Below are positions 24,177-32,656 of a DNA stretch of 64,000 nt, one piece after another. The translations under genes and the position numbers were made by a program. The notes below the pieces were generated by a model. That model ran no database searches, was not told where the DNA came from, and saw nothing but the letters and a program-made list of their open reading frames with translations. Origin of the DNA: DATBDE01 sp036270095 (GTDB lineage: Bacteria; Actinomycetota; Thermoleophilia; Solirubrobacterales; Solirubrobacteraceae); NCBI GenBank assembly GCA_036270095.1, contig DATBDE010000075.1:12061-76060 (forward strand). Direction: 5' to 3'. How positions within the stretch are numbered: the first letter of the stretch is position 1; every line of letters begins with the position of its first letter.

Positions 24177-27100
24177 GCGCCGCCGCCGGGGCGTCCTCGG
24201 CCTCGACGGCGCCCTCGCGCGGCTCATCGTCGCCGAGCTCGCCGAACAGCGAGGGATCCCGGCGCGAGCCCTTGATCACGTCGTCGGGCGAGCCGTCGGG
24301 CAGCAGGCGGCCGTTGCCCATGCCGTAGTAGATGGCCTGCGGGTGGTGCAGGACCATAGCCAGCGTCGACTGCTCGGGGATCGGCGCGTAGCCGTCCGAG
24401 ATCGTCATGTCGATCTGCTCGAGTCCGAGCAGCTCCTCGACCTTCAGGTGCTCGGCCTGCTCGGGGATGGCCGGGTAGCCCCACGAGAGCCGCCGGCCCT
24501 GCGTGGTGGGGATCGCCCACCAGCCGCGGATCTTCCAGTGCAGCCACTCGGACAGGCCCTCGGCCGTCTGCACGCCGAGGCCGTGCACGAAGAGCTGCTC
24601 GGCGAACTCGCCGTCGCGCTCGAGCTGGGCCATGACGTCGGTGACCTCGGAGCCGACGGTTACCGCGGTCAGCGCGATCACGTCGAGCTCGCCGCTGGCC
24701 TTGGGGCGGAAGAAGTCGGCCGTGCACAGGCGGTCGCCCTTGGGCTGGCGCGGGGTGACGAAGCGGTGCAGCTCGGTCTCGCGGTCGGCGGGGTCGAGCA
24801 CGACGATGTCGTTGCCCTCGGCGTAGCAGGGGAAGAACCCCAGCAGCACGCGCGGGTGCAGGTAGGTCTGCTCGTTCCACATGCGCTCCAGCCGGGGCCG
24901 GAAGTCGGTCTCGACGAGCTCCTTCCACGCCTCGCCCTTCACGCCGCGCCCGCCCCAGTGGAGCTTGAACAGCACGTGGGTGTCGAGGTGCGAGTAGAGC
25001 TCGTCCATGTCGACCGGGATCTCCTGCACGCCCCAGAACGGCGGCTCCGGGATCGGCACGTCGGTGCGCACCGCCGACCGCACTGAGGCGTCGGAGGTGT
25101 CGAGCTCCTCGGGCTCCTCACCCGTCTCGCGGAAGCGGCGCGCGCCGTCGAGCACCTTGGACCGCAGCCCCTCGCGCGCCTCGGCGTCGATGAGCTGGTC
25201 CATGACGGCCAGGCCCTCGAACGCGTCCTTGCAGTAGAAGACGCCGGGGTCGTAGACGTCGTCGGACTCCTTGCCGCCGGGGTAGAGCGTGCGGAAGGAG
25301 AAGTTGCGGTTGATGGCCGCGCCGCCGATGAGCAGCGGGTACGCGCGGCCGGAGCTGTGCAGCTCCTGCACGCACAGCGGCATCTGCTTGGAGGTCGAGA
25401 CGAGCAGGGCCGAGAGCCCGATCGCGGTGGCCGCATGCTCGTCGGCGGCGTCGAGGATGGTCTGGATCGGCACCTGCTTCCCCAGGTCGATGACCGTGTA
25501 GCCGTTGTTGGTGAGGATCGTGTTGACCAGCGACTTGCCGATGTCGTGCACGTCGCCGAACACGGTGGCCAGCACGACCGTGCCCTTGGTGTAGCCCTCG
25601 ATCTTGTCCAGGTAGTTCTCGAGCCGGGCCACGGCGCGCTTCATGACCTCCGCGCTCTGGAGCACGAAGGGCAGGATCAGCTCGCCGGCGCCGAACTTGT
25701 CGCCCACCTCCTTCATCGCGGGGAGGAGGACGTCGTTGAGGGTGGGGACGGCGCCGATCTTCTCCACCGCGCGGTCGATGTCGCCCTCGACCCCGTCCTT
25801 CTTGCGCCGCAGGATGCGCCAGTGCAGCGCCTCCTCCGGTTCCATCTCGGCGGTGGGGTCGCCCACTTCCTCCTCGGCCTCCGAGCCCTTGGACTCGAAG
25901 TGGGCGATGAAGCGCTCGAGCGCGTCGTCGCGGCGGTTGAAGACGAGGTCGTCGGCGAGCGCGCGCTCCTCCTCCACGATCTCCCCGTACGGCGTGATGT
26001 GGTTGGGGTTGACCATCGCGAGGTCCAGGCCGGCCTCGACGCAGTGGTGCAGGAAGACCGAGTTCAGCACGGCGCGGGCGCCGGGGGAGACCCCGAAGCT
26101 CACGTTGGATACGCCCAGCGAGGTCTTCACGCCGGGCACCTCGGCCTTGACGCGGCGGATGCCCTCGATCGTCGCGATGGCCGACGGCTTCCACTCGTCG
26201 TCGCCGGTCGTCAGCGTGAAGGTCAGGCAGTCGAAGATCAGCAGCTCGGGGTCGAGCCCGTGCTCGTCGCACACGATCTCCTTGATGCGCTGGGCGATCT
26301 CGACCTTGCGGTCGGCGGTCTTGGCCATGCCGACCTCGTCGATGGTCAGCGCGATCAGCGCGGCGCCGTGGGCCTTGGCCAGCGGCACGACGACGTCGGC
26401 CTTGTCGCGGCCGGCCTCGAGGTTGATCGAGTTGACGATGGCCCGGCCCGGGATCTGCTCCAGCGCGGCCCGGATGACCTCCGGCTCGGTGGAGTCGATC
26501 TGGATCGGGGCGGGCTGGGTCAGCGCGATGCGCTTGACCACCTCGCTCATCTGGACGTCCTCGTCCTGGCGCTCGGTCAGGGCCACGCACACGTCGAGCA
26601 CGTGCGCTCCGCCCTCGACCTGGTCCTCGGCGACCTGCACCAGCCCGTCGTAGTCGTCGGCCAGCAGCAGCTCCTTGGCCTTGCGCGAGCCCTGCGAGTT
26701 GACCCGCTCGCCGACCAGCGTCGGGCGCGGGTCCTGCACCAGCGGCGTGGCCGCGATCATGCTGGAGACCCGGCGCGGGGCGGGCTCGGGCCGCGCCGGC
26801 ACCGTGTCGCGCGCGCAGCGCTCGCGGATGGCGGCGATGTGGTCCGGCGTGGTGCCGCAGCAGCCGCCGACGATCGCGACGCCGAAGCGCTCGACGAATT
26901 CACCCAGGACGTTGGCCAGCGGCTCGGGCTCCTCGGGGAAGATCGTCTCTCCGTCGGGCCCCTGGATGGGCAGGCCGGCGTTGGGGATGCAGTGGATCGG
27001 CAGCGGCGAGTTCTCGCTCAGGAAGCGGATCGCGTCGCGCATGTCCTCGGGCCCGGTGGAGCAGTTCAGGCCGAGCACGTCGACCTCGAGGCCGGTCAGC

Positions 27101-27735
27101 GTGGTCAGGGCGGAATCGACGTCGGTGCCGAGCAGCATCTTGCCGCCGTTGGGCAGCAGCGTGATCGAGGTCTGGATCGGCACGGTGCGGCCGACGGCCT
27201 TGGCCGCTTCGCGGGCGCCGAACACGGCGGCCTTGACCTCGAGGATGTCCTGCGCGGTCTCGATGATGATTAGGTCGGCGCCCCCCTCGGTCAGGCCCTT
27301 GGCCTGCTCGGTGAACACCTCGACGAGCTGGCCGAACGAGATCGCGCCCAGCGTGGGGTCGTCCGAGGCGGGCAGCATGCCGGTGGGGCCGATCGACCCG
27401 GCGACGAAGCGGTCCGCGCCGGCCGCCTTGCGGGCGATCTGGGCGGCCTTAGTGTTGATCTCCAGCGTGTGCTCGGCCAGGCCCCACTCGTCGAGCTTGA
27501 GCCGCGAGGCCTGGAAGGTGTCGGTCTCCAGCACCTCGGCGCCGGCATCGAGCATCGACGTGTGCACGCCCTCGATGACGTCGGGGCGGTTGAGGACGAG
27601 CGCCTCGTGGCACTTGCCGGGAAGGCCGCCGTAGTCCTCCGAGGTGAGCTCGAACTGCTCGAGCGTCGCGCCCATCCCGCCGTCGAAGACGACGACGCGG
27701 GACCGGGCGGCGGCAAGGAAATCGCGGTCGGCCAT
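24169..27735 (-). CDS. metH: Cobalamin-dependent methionine synthase
   Basis: This 1188-residue enzyme transfers methyl from methyltetrahydrofolate to homocysteine. All four modules are present in order. The homocysteine domain opens with DGGMGATLEQ and carries the zinc-site GGCCGTTPDHI. The pterin domain begins near VGERVNSQGSRKAKELL. The B12 cap and binding domain contain GDVHDIGKSLV, with the DxHxxG cobalt-ligand motif. The AdoMet reactivation domain ends with RLSWGYPAIPEQ. Length is near that of E. coli MetH. The ATG is backed by TAGCCT ending 6 nt upstream, with a palindromic operator just behind it. The Glu/Ala-rich tail is extra. Confidence 0.97.
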   Translation of the reverse strand: MADRDFLAAARSRVVVFDGGMGATLEQFELTSEDYGGLPGKCHEALVLNRPDVIEGVHTSMLDAGAEVLETDTFQASRLKLDEWGLAEHTLEINTKAAQIARKAAGADRFVAGSIGPTGMLPASDDPTLGAISFGQLVEVFTEQAKGLTEGGADLIIIETAQDILEVKAAVFGAREAAKAVGRTVPIQTSITLLPNGGKMLLGTDVDSALTTLTGLEVDVLGLNCSTGPEDMRDAIRFLSENSPLPIHCIPNAGLPIQGPDGETIFPEEPEPLANVLGEFVERFGVAIVGGCCGTTPDHIAAIRERCARDTVPARPEPAPRRVSSMIAATPLVQDPRPTLVGERVNSQGSRKAKELLLADDYDGLVQVAEDQVEGGAHVLDVCVALTERQDEDVQMSEVVKRIALTQPAPIQIDSTEPEVIRAALEQIPGRAIVNSINLEAGRDKADVVVPLAKAHGAALIALTIDEVGMAKTADRKVEIAQRIKEIVCDEHGLDPELLIFDCLTFTLTTGDDEWKPSAIATIEGIRRVKAEVPGVKTSLGVSNVSFGVSPGARAVLNSVFLHHCVEAGLDLAMVNPNHITPYGEIVEEERALADDLVFNRRDDALERFIAHFESKGSEAEEEVGDPTAEMEPEEALHWRILRRKKDGVEGDIDRAVEKIGAVPTLNDVLLPAMKEVGDKFGAGELILPFVLQSAEVMKRAVARLENYLDKIEGYTKGTVVLATVFGDVHDIGKSLVNTILTNNGYTVIDLGKQVPIQTILDAADEHAATAIGLSALLVSTSKQMPLCVQELHSSGRAYPLLIGGAAINRNFSFRTLYPGGKESDDVYDPGVFYCKDAFEGLAVMDQLIDAEAREGLRSKVLDGARRFRETGEEPEELDTSDASVRSAVRTDVPIPEPPFWGVQEIPVDMDELYSHLDTHVLFKLHWGGRGVKGEAWKELVETDFRPRLERMWNEQTYLHPRVLLGFFPCYAEGNDIVVLDPADRETELHRFVTPRQPKGDRLCTADFFRPKASGELDVIALTAVTVGSEVTDVMAQLERDGEFAEQLFVHGLGVQTAEGLSEWLHWKIRGWWAIPTTQGRRLSWGYPAIPEQAEHLKVEELLGLEQIDMTISDGYAPIPEQSTLAMVLHHPQAIYYGMGNGRLLPDGSPDDVIKGSRRDPSLFGELGDDEPREGAVEAEDAPAAARA

Positions 27736-27741
27736 GGGCTC

Positions 27742-27770
27742 AGGCTACCAACCTTGACACAGGTGTGTCA
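27742..27770 (-). promoter_or_regulatory. metH promoter with 7-2-7 palindromic operator
   Basis: The -10 box TAGCCT (27742-27747, minus) ends 6 nt before the metH ATG. Seven bases further upstream lies TGACACA-CC-TGTGTCA (27755-27770), a perfect 16-bp palindrome. It covers the -35 region and the stop codon of the preceding gene. A dimeric repressor bound here would block metH; the regulator is not in this window. Confidence 0.6.
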
Positions 27771-28865
27771 GGGTACGACGAGGCCCGACTCGCCCACGCC
27801 GGACTGCAGCGCGTCGAGGCCGAAGCCGTCCACCGGGCCGAGCGCCCCGGTGCCCTGCAGGCCGCCCTCGAGCGCGCGCTGCGCGCCCCACGCGAGGATG
27901 CGGCCGGTGAAGGCGTAGCCGTTGACGCCGCGCAGCGTCGCCTCGGCGAGCTGGGCGCCGTCGGCGGCGTAGGCGGAAGCGGTGACGTAGGACCCGCTGC
28001 GCGCCCGCTCGGCGGCGTCGGGCCCGCCGCTGGAGCCCTTGACGAGCTGGCGCCCGAGCGCGCGCGGGACGTCGCCGAGCACCGGCACGCGGCGGAAGAG
28101 GTCGAGCCCGGGGCTGAGTAGGGTCATCGGCCGCGCGGCGCCGCCGGCCCACCCCAGGTAGACGTTGACCTCGCGCAGGCCGTCGCGCAGCCGGGGTAGC
28201 GCGAACGCCTCCGACGTGCCGACCGAGATCCCGGGCCGCGAGCGCCCGTCGACGTCGAAGTGGCGCATGCGCGCGGCGCCGCGCTCGGTGACCAGCCGCC
28301 CGCCGCGCCACCCGTACGACGGCGCCATCAGCGCCTCGACGACCGACGCGCGGGTGCCGCCGCTGGCGCTGGCCGCGCCGGTGATGAAGTAGCCCACGTC
28401 CACCCGCACGGCGTCCTCGCCGGCGTCGCGCAGGGCCAGCGCGCCGGCGAGGTTGCCCGGCACCCAGTCGTAGCCGAACGCGGTCACGAGCCCGCACCCG
28501 GCCGCCTCGGCGGCGCCGCCGAAGCGCTCGAACACGCGGCGGATGAACGGCGTCTCCCCGGTCGAGTCGAGGTAGTGGGCGCCGGAGGCGATGGCGCCCT
28601 CCACCGCCGGGTCGCCCCAGCGGGTGAACGGCCCCACGGTGGAGATGAGTACGTCGCCGCGCTCGACCAGCGCCGCGCAGCTCTCCGGGCGCTCGACGTC
28701 GGCGGCCTGCACCTCGAGCTCGCCGCCCAGCTCGTCGGCCAGCGCCCGCAGCTTCGGGGCGCTGCGCCCGGCCAGCACCGGACGCACGCCGCGCTGCAGC
28801 AGCGCGTCGGCGGTCAGGCGCCCGGTGTAGCCCGTGGCGCCGAACAGGACGATGCGGCCCGCCAC
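27768..28865 (-). CDS. Saccharopine dehydrogenase-like NAD(P)-binding protein
   Basis: This 365-residue protein has an N-terminal Rossmann fold (RIVLFGATGYTGRLTADALL) and the saccharopine-dehydrogenase-like continuation STVGPFTRWGDPAVEGAI, then HYLDSTGETPFIRRVFERF. It resembles actinobacterial trans-acting enoyl-reductase-type or membrane-associated oxidoreductases rather than lysine-pathway enzymes, so lysine metabolism should not be inferred. The GTG at 28865 has TACGGT ending 7 nt upstream. It may be transcribed towards metH, but metH has its own promoter. Confidence 0.8.
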   Translation of the reverse strand: MAGRIVLFGATGYTGRLTADALLQRGVRPVLAGRSAPKLRALADELGGELEVQAADVERPESCAALVERGDVLISTVGPFTRWGDPAVEGAIASGAHYLDSTGETPFIRRVFERFGGAAEAAGCGLVTAFGYDWVPGNLAGALALRDAGEDAVRVDVGYFITGAASASGGTRASVVEALMAPSYGWRGGRLVTERGAARMRHFDVDGRSRPGISVGTSEAFALPRLRDGLREVNVYLGWAGGAARPMTLLSPGLDLFRRVPVLGDVPRALGRQLVKGSSGGPDAAERARSGSYVTASAYAADGAQLAEATLRGVNGYAFTGRILAWGAQRALEGGLQGTGALGPVDGFGLDALQSGVGESGLVVP

Positions 28866-28871
28866 TCCCGC

Positions 28872-28878
28872 TACCGTA
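28872..28878. promoter_or_regulatory. Shared divergent -10 element
   Basis: TACCGTA reads TACCGT on the plus strand (9 nt before TTG 28887) and TACGGT on the minus strand (7 nt before GTG 28865). The two start codons are only 21 bp apart, so both -10 boxes occupy the same base pairs and both mRNAs would be leaderless. Confidence 0.5.
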
Positions 28879-28886
28879 CCGGCACT

Positions 28887-29903
28887 TTGGCTGGACGGAG
28901 GCTGTGGTTCGACATGACCGCGCCCGCGCACCCGCTCGTGTTCCGGCCGGTCATCGAGCGCCTTCGCGCGGGCGGCGACGAAGTGGTCGTGACCGCTCGC
29001 GACTACGCGCAGACGCTCGGGCTGCTCGAGCGCATGGGCATCGAGTTCACCGCCGTGGGCAAGCACGGCGGGGCTTCGCGCGTGCGCAAGCTCGGCGCCC
29101 TGGTCGGGCGTACCTCGCGCGTGCGCAGGCTCGCGCGCAAGGACCACTTCGACCTCGCCGTGGCCCACGGCTCCAACGACCTTGCGCTGGCCGCGGCCTC
29201 GCTCGGCATCCCCGCCGTCAACACCTTCGACTACGAGTGGGCCACCCAGCAGCACCAGATCGGGTGCCGGCTGGCGCGCCGCGTGATGGTGCCCGAGGCC
29301 ATCCCGCCCGAGCGCCTGCGCCGCTACGGCGTGGGCCCGCACAAGCTGCGCCAGTACGCGGGGCTGAAGGAGGAGTACTACCTGTCCGACTTCGAGCCCG
29401 ACACGGCGGTGCTGGACCAGCTCGCCCTCGACCGGGCCCGGATCCTCGTCGTCGTGCGCCCGCCGCCCGACGTCTCCATCTACCACCGCAAGGCCAACCG
29501 ACTGTTCCCGCAGGTGCTCGACCACCTCGGCAACCGCGAGGACGTCCAGGCCATCGTCATCCCCCGCACCGACGAGCAGCGGGCCAGCGTGCGCGCGCTG
29601 AGCATGCCGTCGCTCGTCGTCCCCGACGGCGCCATCGACGCCCAGAGCCTGATCGCGCTCTCCGATCTGGTGGTCTCGGCCGGCGGCACGATGAACCGCG
29701 AGGCCGTCGCGCTGGGCAAACCCGTCTACACCACGTACGGCGGGAGACTGGGCGGCGTCGACGAACTCCTCATCCGCGAGGGAAGATTGCGACCATTGAC
29801 GGATCCGCGCGCAATGGAGATCGCCAAGCATCCGGACGGGAGCGTGCGCGAGCGCCGCAACCCGCAGGACTTGGTGGACCTGATCCTGGGAGCGATCGAG
29901 TGA
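28887..29903 (+). CDS. DUF354 family glycosyltransferase-like protein
   Basis: This 338-residue protein has the DUF354 signature: an N-terminal LWFDMTAPAHPLVFRPVIE block, AVAHGSNDLALAAASLGIP, and a C-terminal GT-B-like nucleotide site SAGGTMNREAVALGKPVYTT. The family occurs in polysaccharide clusters and is thought to act as a glycosyltransferase or epimerase-like enzyme. TTG 28887 is chosen from the -10 box 9 nt upstream; ATG 28914 is the alternative. Its stop overlaps the GTG of the sugar transferase, so it belongs to an exopolysaccharide operon. Confidence 0.82.
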   Translation: MAGRRLWFDMTAPAHPLVFRPVIERLRAGGDEVVVTARDYAQTLGLLERMGIEFTAVGKHGGASRVRKLGALVGRTSRVRRLARKDHFDLAVAHGSNDLALAAASLGIPAVNTFDYEWATQQHQIGCRLARRVMVPEAIPPERLRRYGVGPHKLRQYAGLKEEYYLSDFEPDTAVLDQLALDRARILVVVRPPPDVSIYHRKANRLFPQVLDHLGNREDVQAIVIPRTDEQRASVRALSMPSLVVPDGAIDAQSLIALSDLVVSAGGTMNREAVALGKPVYTTYGGRLGGVDELLIREGRLRPLTDPRAMEIAKHPDGSVRERRNPQDLVDLILGAIE

Positions 29904-30595
29904 GCACGGCAGCGCTGCCGCCGACCGAAGAGAACCTCATCACGAGCTATGAGCGGATGGCGCACACCTACGAGCGCCCCGCGGTCGACCGCGTGCTGCG
30001 CTCGCTCGACCTCACGCTCTCCGGGGTCGCCCTCGTCGTGCTGTCGCCGGTGATCGGGCTCACCGCGCTCGCCGTGCGCGTGGGCGGCGGCCGCCCGGTG
30101 CTCTACCGCGGCCAGCGGGTGGGCCGGGCCGGGCGCGTGTTCACGATGTACAAGTTCCGCACCCTGCGGCCCGACGCCGAGCAGCGGCTGGGGCCGTTCC
30201 TGGGCGAGCAGCTCACGCAGCTGACCGCAGGCGAGGTCTCGCGCCTGGGCCGGGTGCTGCGGGCGATCAAGCTCGACGAGCTGCCCCAGCTCTGGAACGT
30301 GCTCCGCGGCGACATGAGCATCGTCGGACCGCGGCCGATCCGCCCGACCTTCTTCGCGGAGCTGTGCGAGGAGATCCCCCAGTACTGGCAGCGCCTCGTG
30401 GTGCCGCCGGGCCTGACCGGCCTGGCCCAGCTCCGCCTGACCCGCGAGATGACCTGGGCCGAGAAGCTCGCGCACGACATGGAGTACATCGCCGACCGCT
30501 CGGTCGGCCTCTACGTGCGCGCGATCGTCGCCACCGTGGTCAAGATCGCCGCTGACGCGCTGCGGTCGACGTCGCGCACGCTCACCGGAGATTGA
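29900..30595 (+). CDS. Bacterial sugar transferase (polyprenyl-phosphate phosphoglycosyltransferase)
   Basis: This 231-residue monotopic phosphoglycosyltransferase transfers a sugar phosphate to undecaprenyl phosphate to start polysaccharide synthesis. One hydrophobic membrane hairpin (residues about 33-55) is followed by the catalytic core FTMYKFRTLRPDAE, then IKLDELPQLWNVLRGDM and SIVGPRPIRP. It lacks the long multi-spanning N-terminus of WcaJ, so it is the short PglC-like type. It is coupled to DUF354 by a GTGA overlap. Confidence 0.92.
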   Translation: MSTAALPPTEENLITSYERMAHTYERPAVDRVLRSLDLTLSGVALVVLSPVIGLTALAVRVGGGRPVLYRGQRVGRAGRVFTMYKFRTLRPDAEQRLGPFLGEQLTQLTAGEVSRLGRVLRAIKLDELPQLWNVLRGDMSIVGPRPIRPTFFAELCEEIPQYWQRLVVPPGLTGLAQLRLTREMTWAEKLAHDMEYIADRSVGLYVRAIVATVVKIAADALRSTSRTLTGD

Positions 30596-30596
30596 G

Positions 30597-30761
30597 ATGG
30601 CTGATTCCGCGACCCCACGCACGCGGATGACGCGCGGATACCGGCGCTGGATCGGGGTCATCGGGCTCGCCAATGGCCGGCATTGGCTTCGCCCTGCTTC
30701 CCCCGCCCAGCTTGGTCCCGCGCGCCCCCGCGCACGTGCGGCCGCGGAACCAGCCATCTAG
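30597..30761 (+). pseudogene. Remnant of a small membrane protein in the exopolysaccharide operon
   Basis: The ATG 2 nt after the sugar-transferase stop opens a 54-codon frame, MADSATPRTRMTRGYRRWIG then VIGLA. From there a shifted frame gives a better hydrophobic continuation (MAGIGFALLPPPSLVPRAPA). Together they look like the N-terminal cytoplasmic tail and first membrane helix of a chain-length or export protein that has been frameshifted and lost its remainder. Identification is weak; it could also be a genuine short ORF. Confidence 0.35.
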
Positions 30762-30763
30762 GG

Positions 30764-32656
30764 ATGTGCGGCATCTGCGGCCTGCTGGCGCTTAACGGCG
30801 CCAGTCCCATCGACGCCGACGGGCTTGACGCGATGAACGCGGAGATGGTGCACCGCGGGCCCGATAGCGCCGGTGCCTGGGCCGACGGGCCGGTCGGGCT
30901 CGCCGCCCGGCGGCTGGCGATCATCGACCTCGAGCATGGCGACCAGCCCATCCGCACCGCCGACGGCCGCGTGACCGTGGTCCAGAACGGCGAGATCTAC
31001 AACTACGAGGCGCTGCACACCGAGCTCGCGGCCGCGGGGCACCGGCTGCGCACGCGGTCGGACACCGAGGTGCTGGCCTACGCCTACCTGGAGTGGGGCC
31101 CGCGCTTCGTCGAGCGTCTGCGCGGCATGTTCGCGCTCGCGCTGTGGGACGCGTCCGAGCGCCGGCTCGTGCTCGCCCGCGACCGCTTCGGCATCAAGCC
31201 CCTGTTCCACGCCGAGGCCGGCGGCGCGCTGGCCTTCGCCTCCGAGCTCAACGCCCTGCGCCTGGCCCCCCGCTTCGACGCGGCCATCGACCCCGAGGCG
31301 CTCGAGGCCTTCCTGGCCTTCAACTCGATCCCGGCGCCGCTGACCATCTTCCGCTCCGCGCGCAAGCTGCCGCCCGGCCACCTGCTGGTGCGCGAGCGCG
31401 GGACCACCCGGATCGAGCGCTTCGCCCGCCCGACCCCCGTGCCCGCGCCCGACGTGCGCCGCGACGACGAGGCCACCCTGGCGGCCGAACTCCGCGAGGC
31501 CCTACGCGACTCGGTCCGCGCCCACCTGGTCTCCGACGTGCCCGTCGGCGTGCTGCTCTCGGGCGGGGTGGACTCGAGCGTACTCTGCGCGCTGGCCGCG
31601 CAGGAGTCCGGCGAGCCGGTGCAGACGTTCTCGATCGGCTTCCAGGAGCGCTCGTTCAACGAGCTCGACCTCGCGCGCTCGGTGGCCGAGCGCTATCGCA
31701 CCGACCACCACGAGCTCATCGTCCGCCCGGACGCGGCCGAGCTGCTGCCGGAGATCGTCGCGTCGTTCGACGAGCCCTTCGGCGACTCGTCGGCGCTGCC
31801 CACGTTCCTGGTCTGCCGCCTGGCCGGCGAGCACGTCAAGGTGGCGCTGTCGGGCGAGGGCGGCGACGAGCTGTTCGGCGGCTACGAGACGTACGTGGCC
31901 GACCTCGTCTCCGCCCGCGGCCTGGGCCGGGCGGCGCGGCTGGCTCGCCCGCTGGTCGAGCGGCTGCCGAGCTCGTCGCGCCGGGTCTCGCTCGAGTACC
32001 GGGCCAAGCGGTTCGTGCGCGCCGCCCACCTGCCCCCGCTCGAGCGCCACCACGGCTGGAAGGAGATCTTCGCCCCCGAGGTGCGGGCCGAGCTCCTGCG
32101 CGACGGCCACAACGGCCACGACCCGCTCGACGTCTATCGCGCCCGCTACGCCGAGACCGCCGGGGCCGAGCCGCTGGCGCGGCTGCAGGACGTGGACCTC
32201 GGCATCTACCTCGTCGACGACCTGCTGGTCAAGACCGACCGCATGAGCATGGCCCACTCGCTCGAGGCGCGCGTGCCGTTCCTCGACACCGAGGTCGCCG
32301 GCTTCGCCATGGCCCTGCCCACGGCCGCCAAGGTGCGCGGGTGGGCCAAGAAGCGGCTGCTGCGCCGGGCGGCGGCGCCGCTCGTGCCCAAGGCGATCGT
32401 GGCCGGCCGCAAGAAGGGCTTCTCGATCCCCGCCGCCGCCTGGCTGCGCGGCCCGCTCGAGCCGTTCGCCCGCGAGGTGCTCGCGCCTGCGCGCGTGCGC
32501 GAGCAGGGCCTGCTCGACCCCGCGGCGGTCGGCGCCCTGCTCGACCGCCACGTGGCCGGCGAGGAGGACCTCAGCCGCCAGCTCTGGGGCCTGCTGTCGC
32601 TGTCCCTGTGGCTGGACCGGCCGGCGGTCAGGCCCGCCCGCGCACCAGGTCGATGA
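30764..32656 (+). CDS. asnB: Asparagine synthetase (glutamine-hydrolysing)
   Basis: This 630-residue amidotransferase makes asparagine, or amidates a related acid, from glutamine and ATP. The ATG is followed by Cys2, the N-terminal nucleophile (MCGICGLLALNG), then HRGPDSAG and NGEIYNYEAL of the glutaminase domain. The synthetase domain has the PP-loop SGGVDSS starting at Ser266 and GEGGDELFGGYETY. Homologues are often found in exopolysaccharide clusters, where they may amidate sugars; its position after DUF354 and the sugar transferase fits that. The last 29 bp overlap the convergent hydrolase. Confidence 0.93.
   Translation: MCGICGLLALNGASPIDADGLDAMNAEMVHRGPDSAGAWADGPVGLAARRLAIIDLEHGDQPIRTADGRVTVVQNGEIYNYEALHTELAAAGHRLRTRSDTEVLAYAYLEWGPRFVERLRGMFALALWDASERRLVLARDRFGIKPLFHAEAGGALAFASELNALRLAPRFDAAIDPEALEAFLAFNSIPAPLTIFRSARKLPPGHLLVRERGTTRIERFARPTPVPAPDVRRDDEATLAAELREALRDSVRAHLVSDVPVGVLLSGGVDSSVLCALAAQESGEPVQTFSIGFQERSFNELDLARSVAERYRTDHHELIVRPDAAELLPEIVASFDEPFGDSSALPTFLVCRLAGEHVKVALSGEGGDELFGGYETYVADLVSARGLGRAARLARPLVERLPSSSRRVSLEYRAKRFVRAAHLPPLERHHGWKEIFAPEVRAELLRDGHNGHDPLDVYRARYAETAGAEPLARLQDVDLGIYLVDDLLVKTDRMSMAHSLEARVPFLDTEVAGFAMALPTAAKVRGWAKKRLLRRAAAPLVPKAIVAGRKKGFSIPAAAWLRGPLEPFAREVLAPARVREQGLLDPAAVGALLDRHVAGEEDLSRQLWGLLSLSLWLDRPAVRPARAPGR

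Noticed and set aside
27754..27759. Plus-strand TTGACA as a -35 box
   Set aside because: No -10 lies at the right distance on the plus strand and no plus-strand gene follows; it is part of the metH palindrome.
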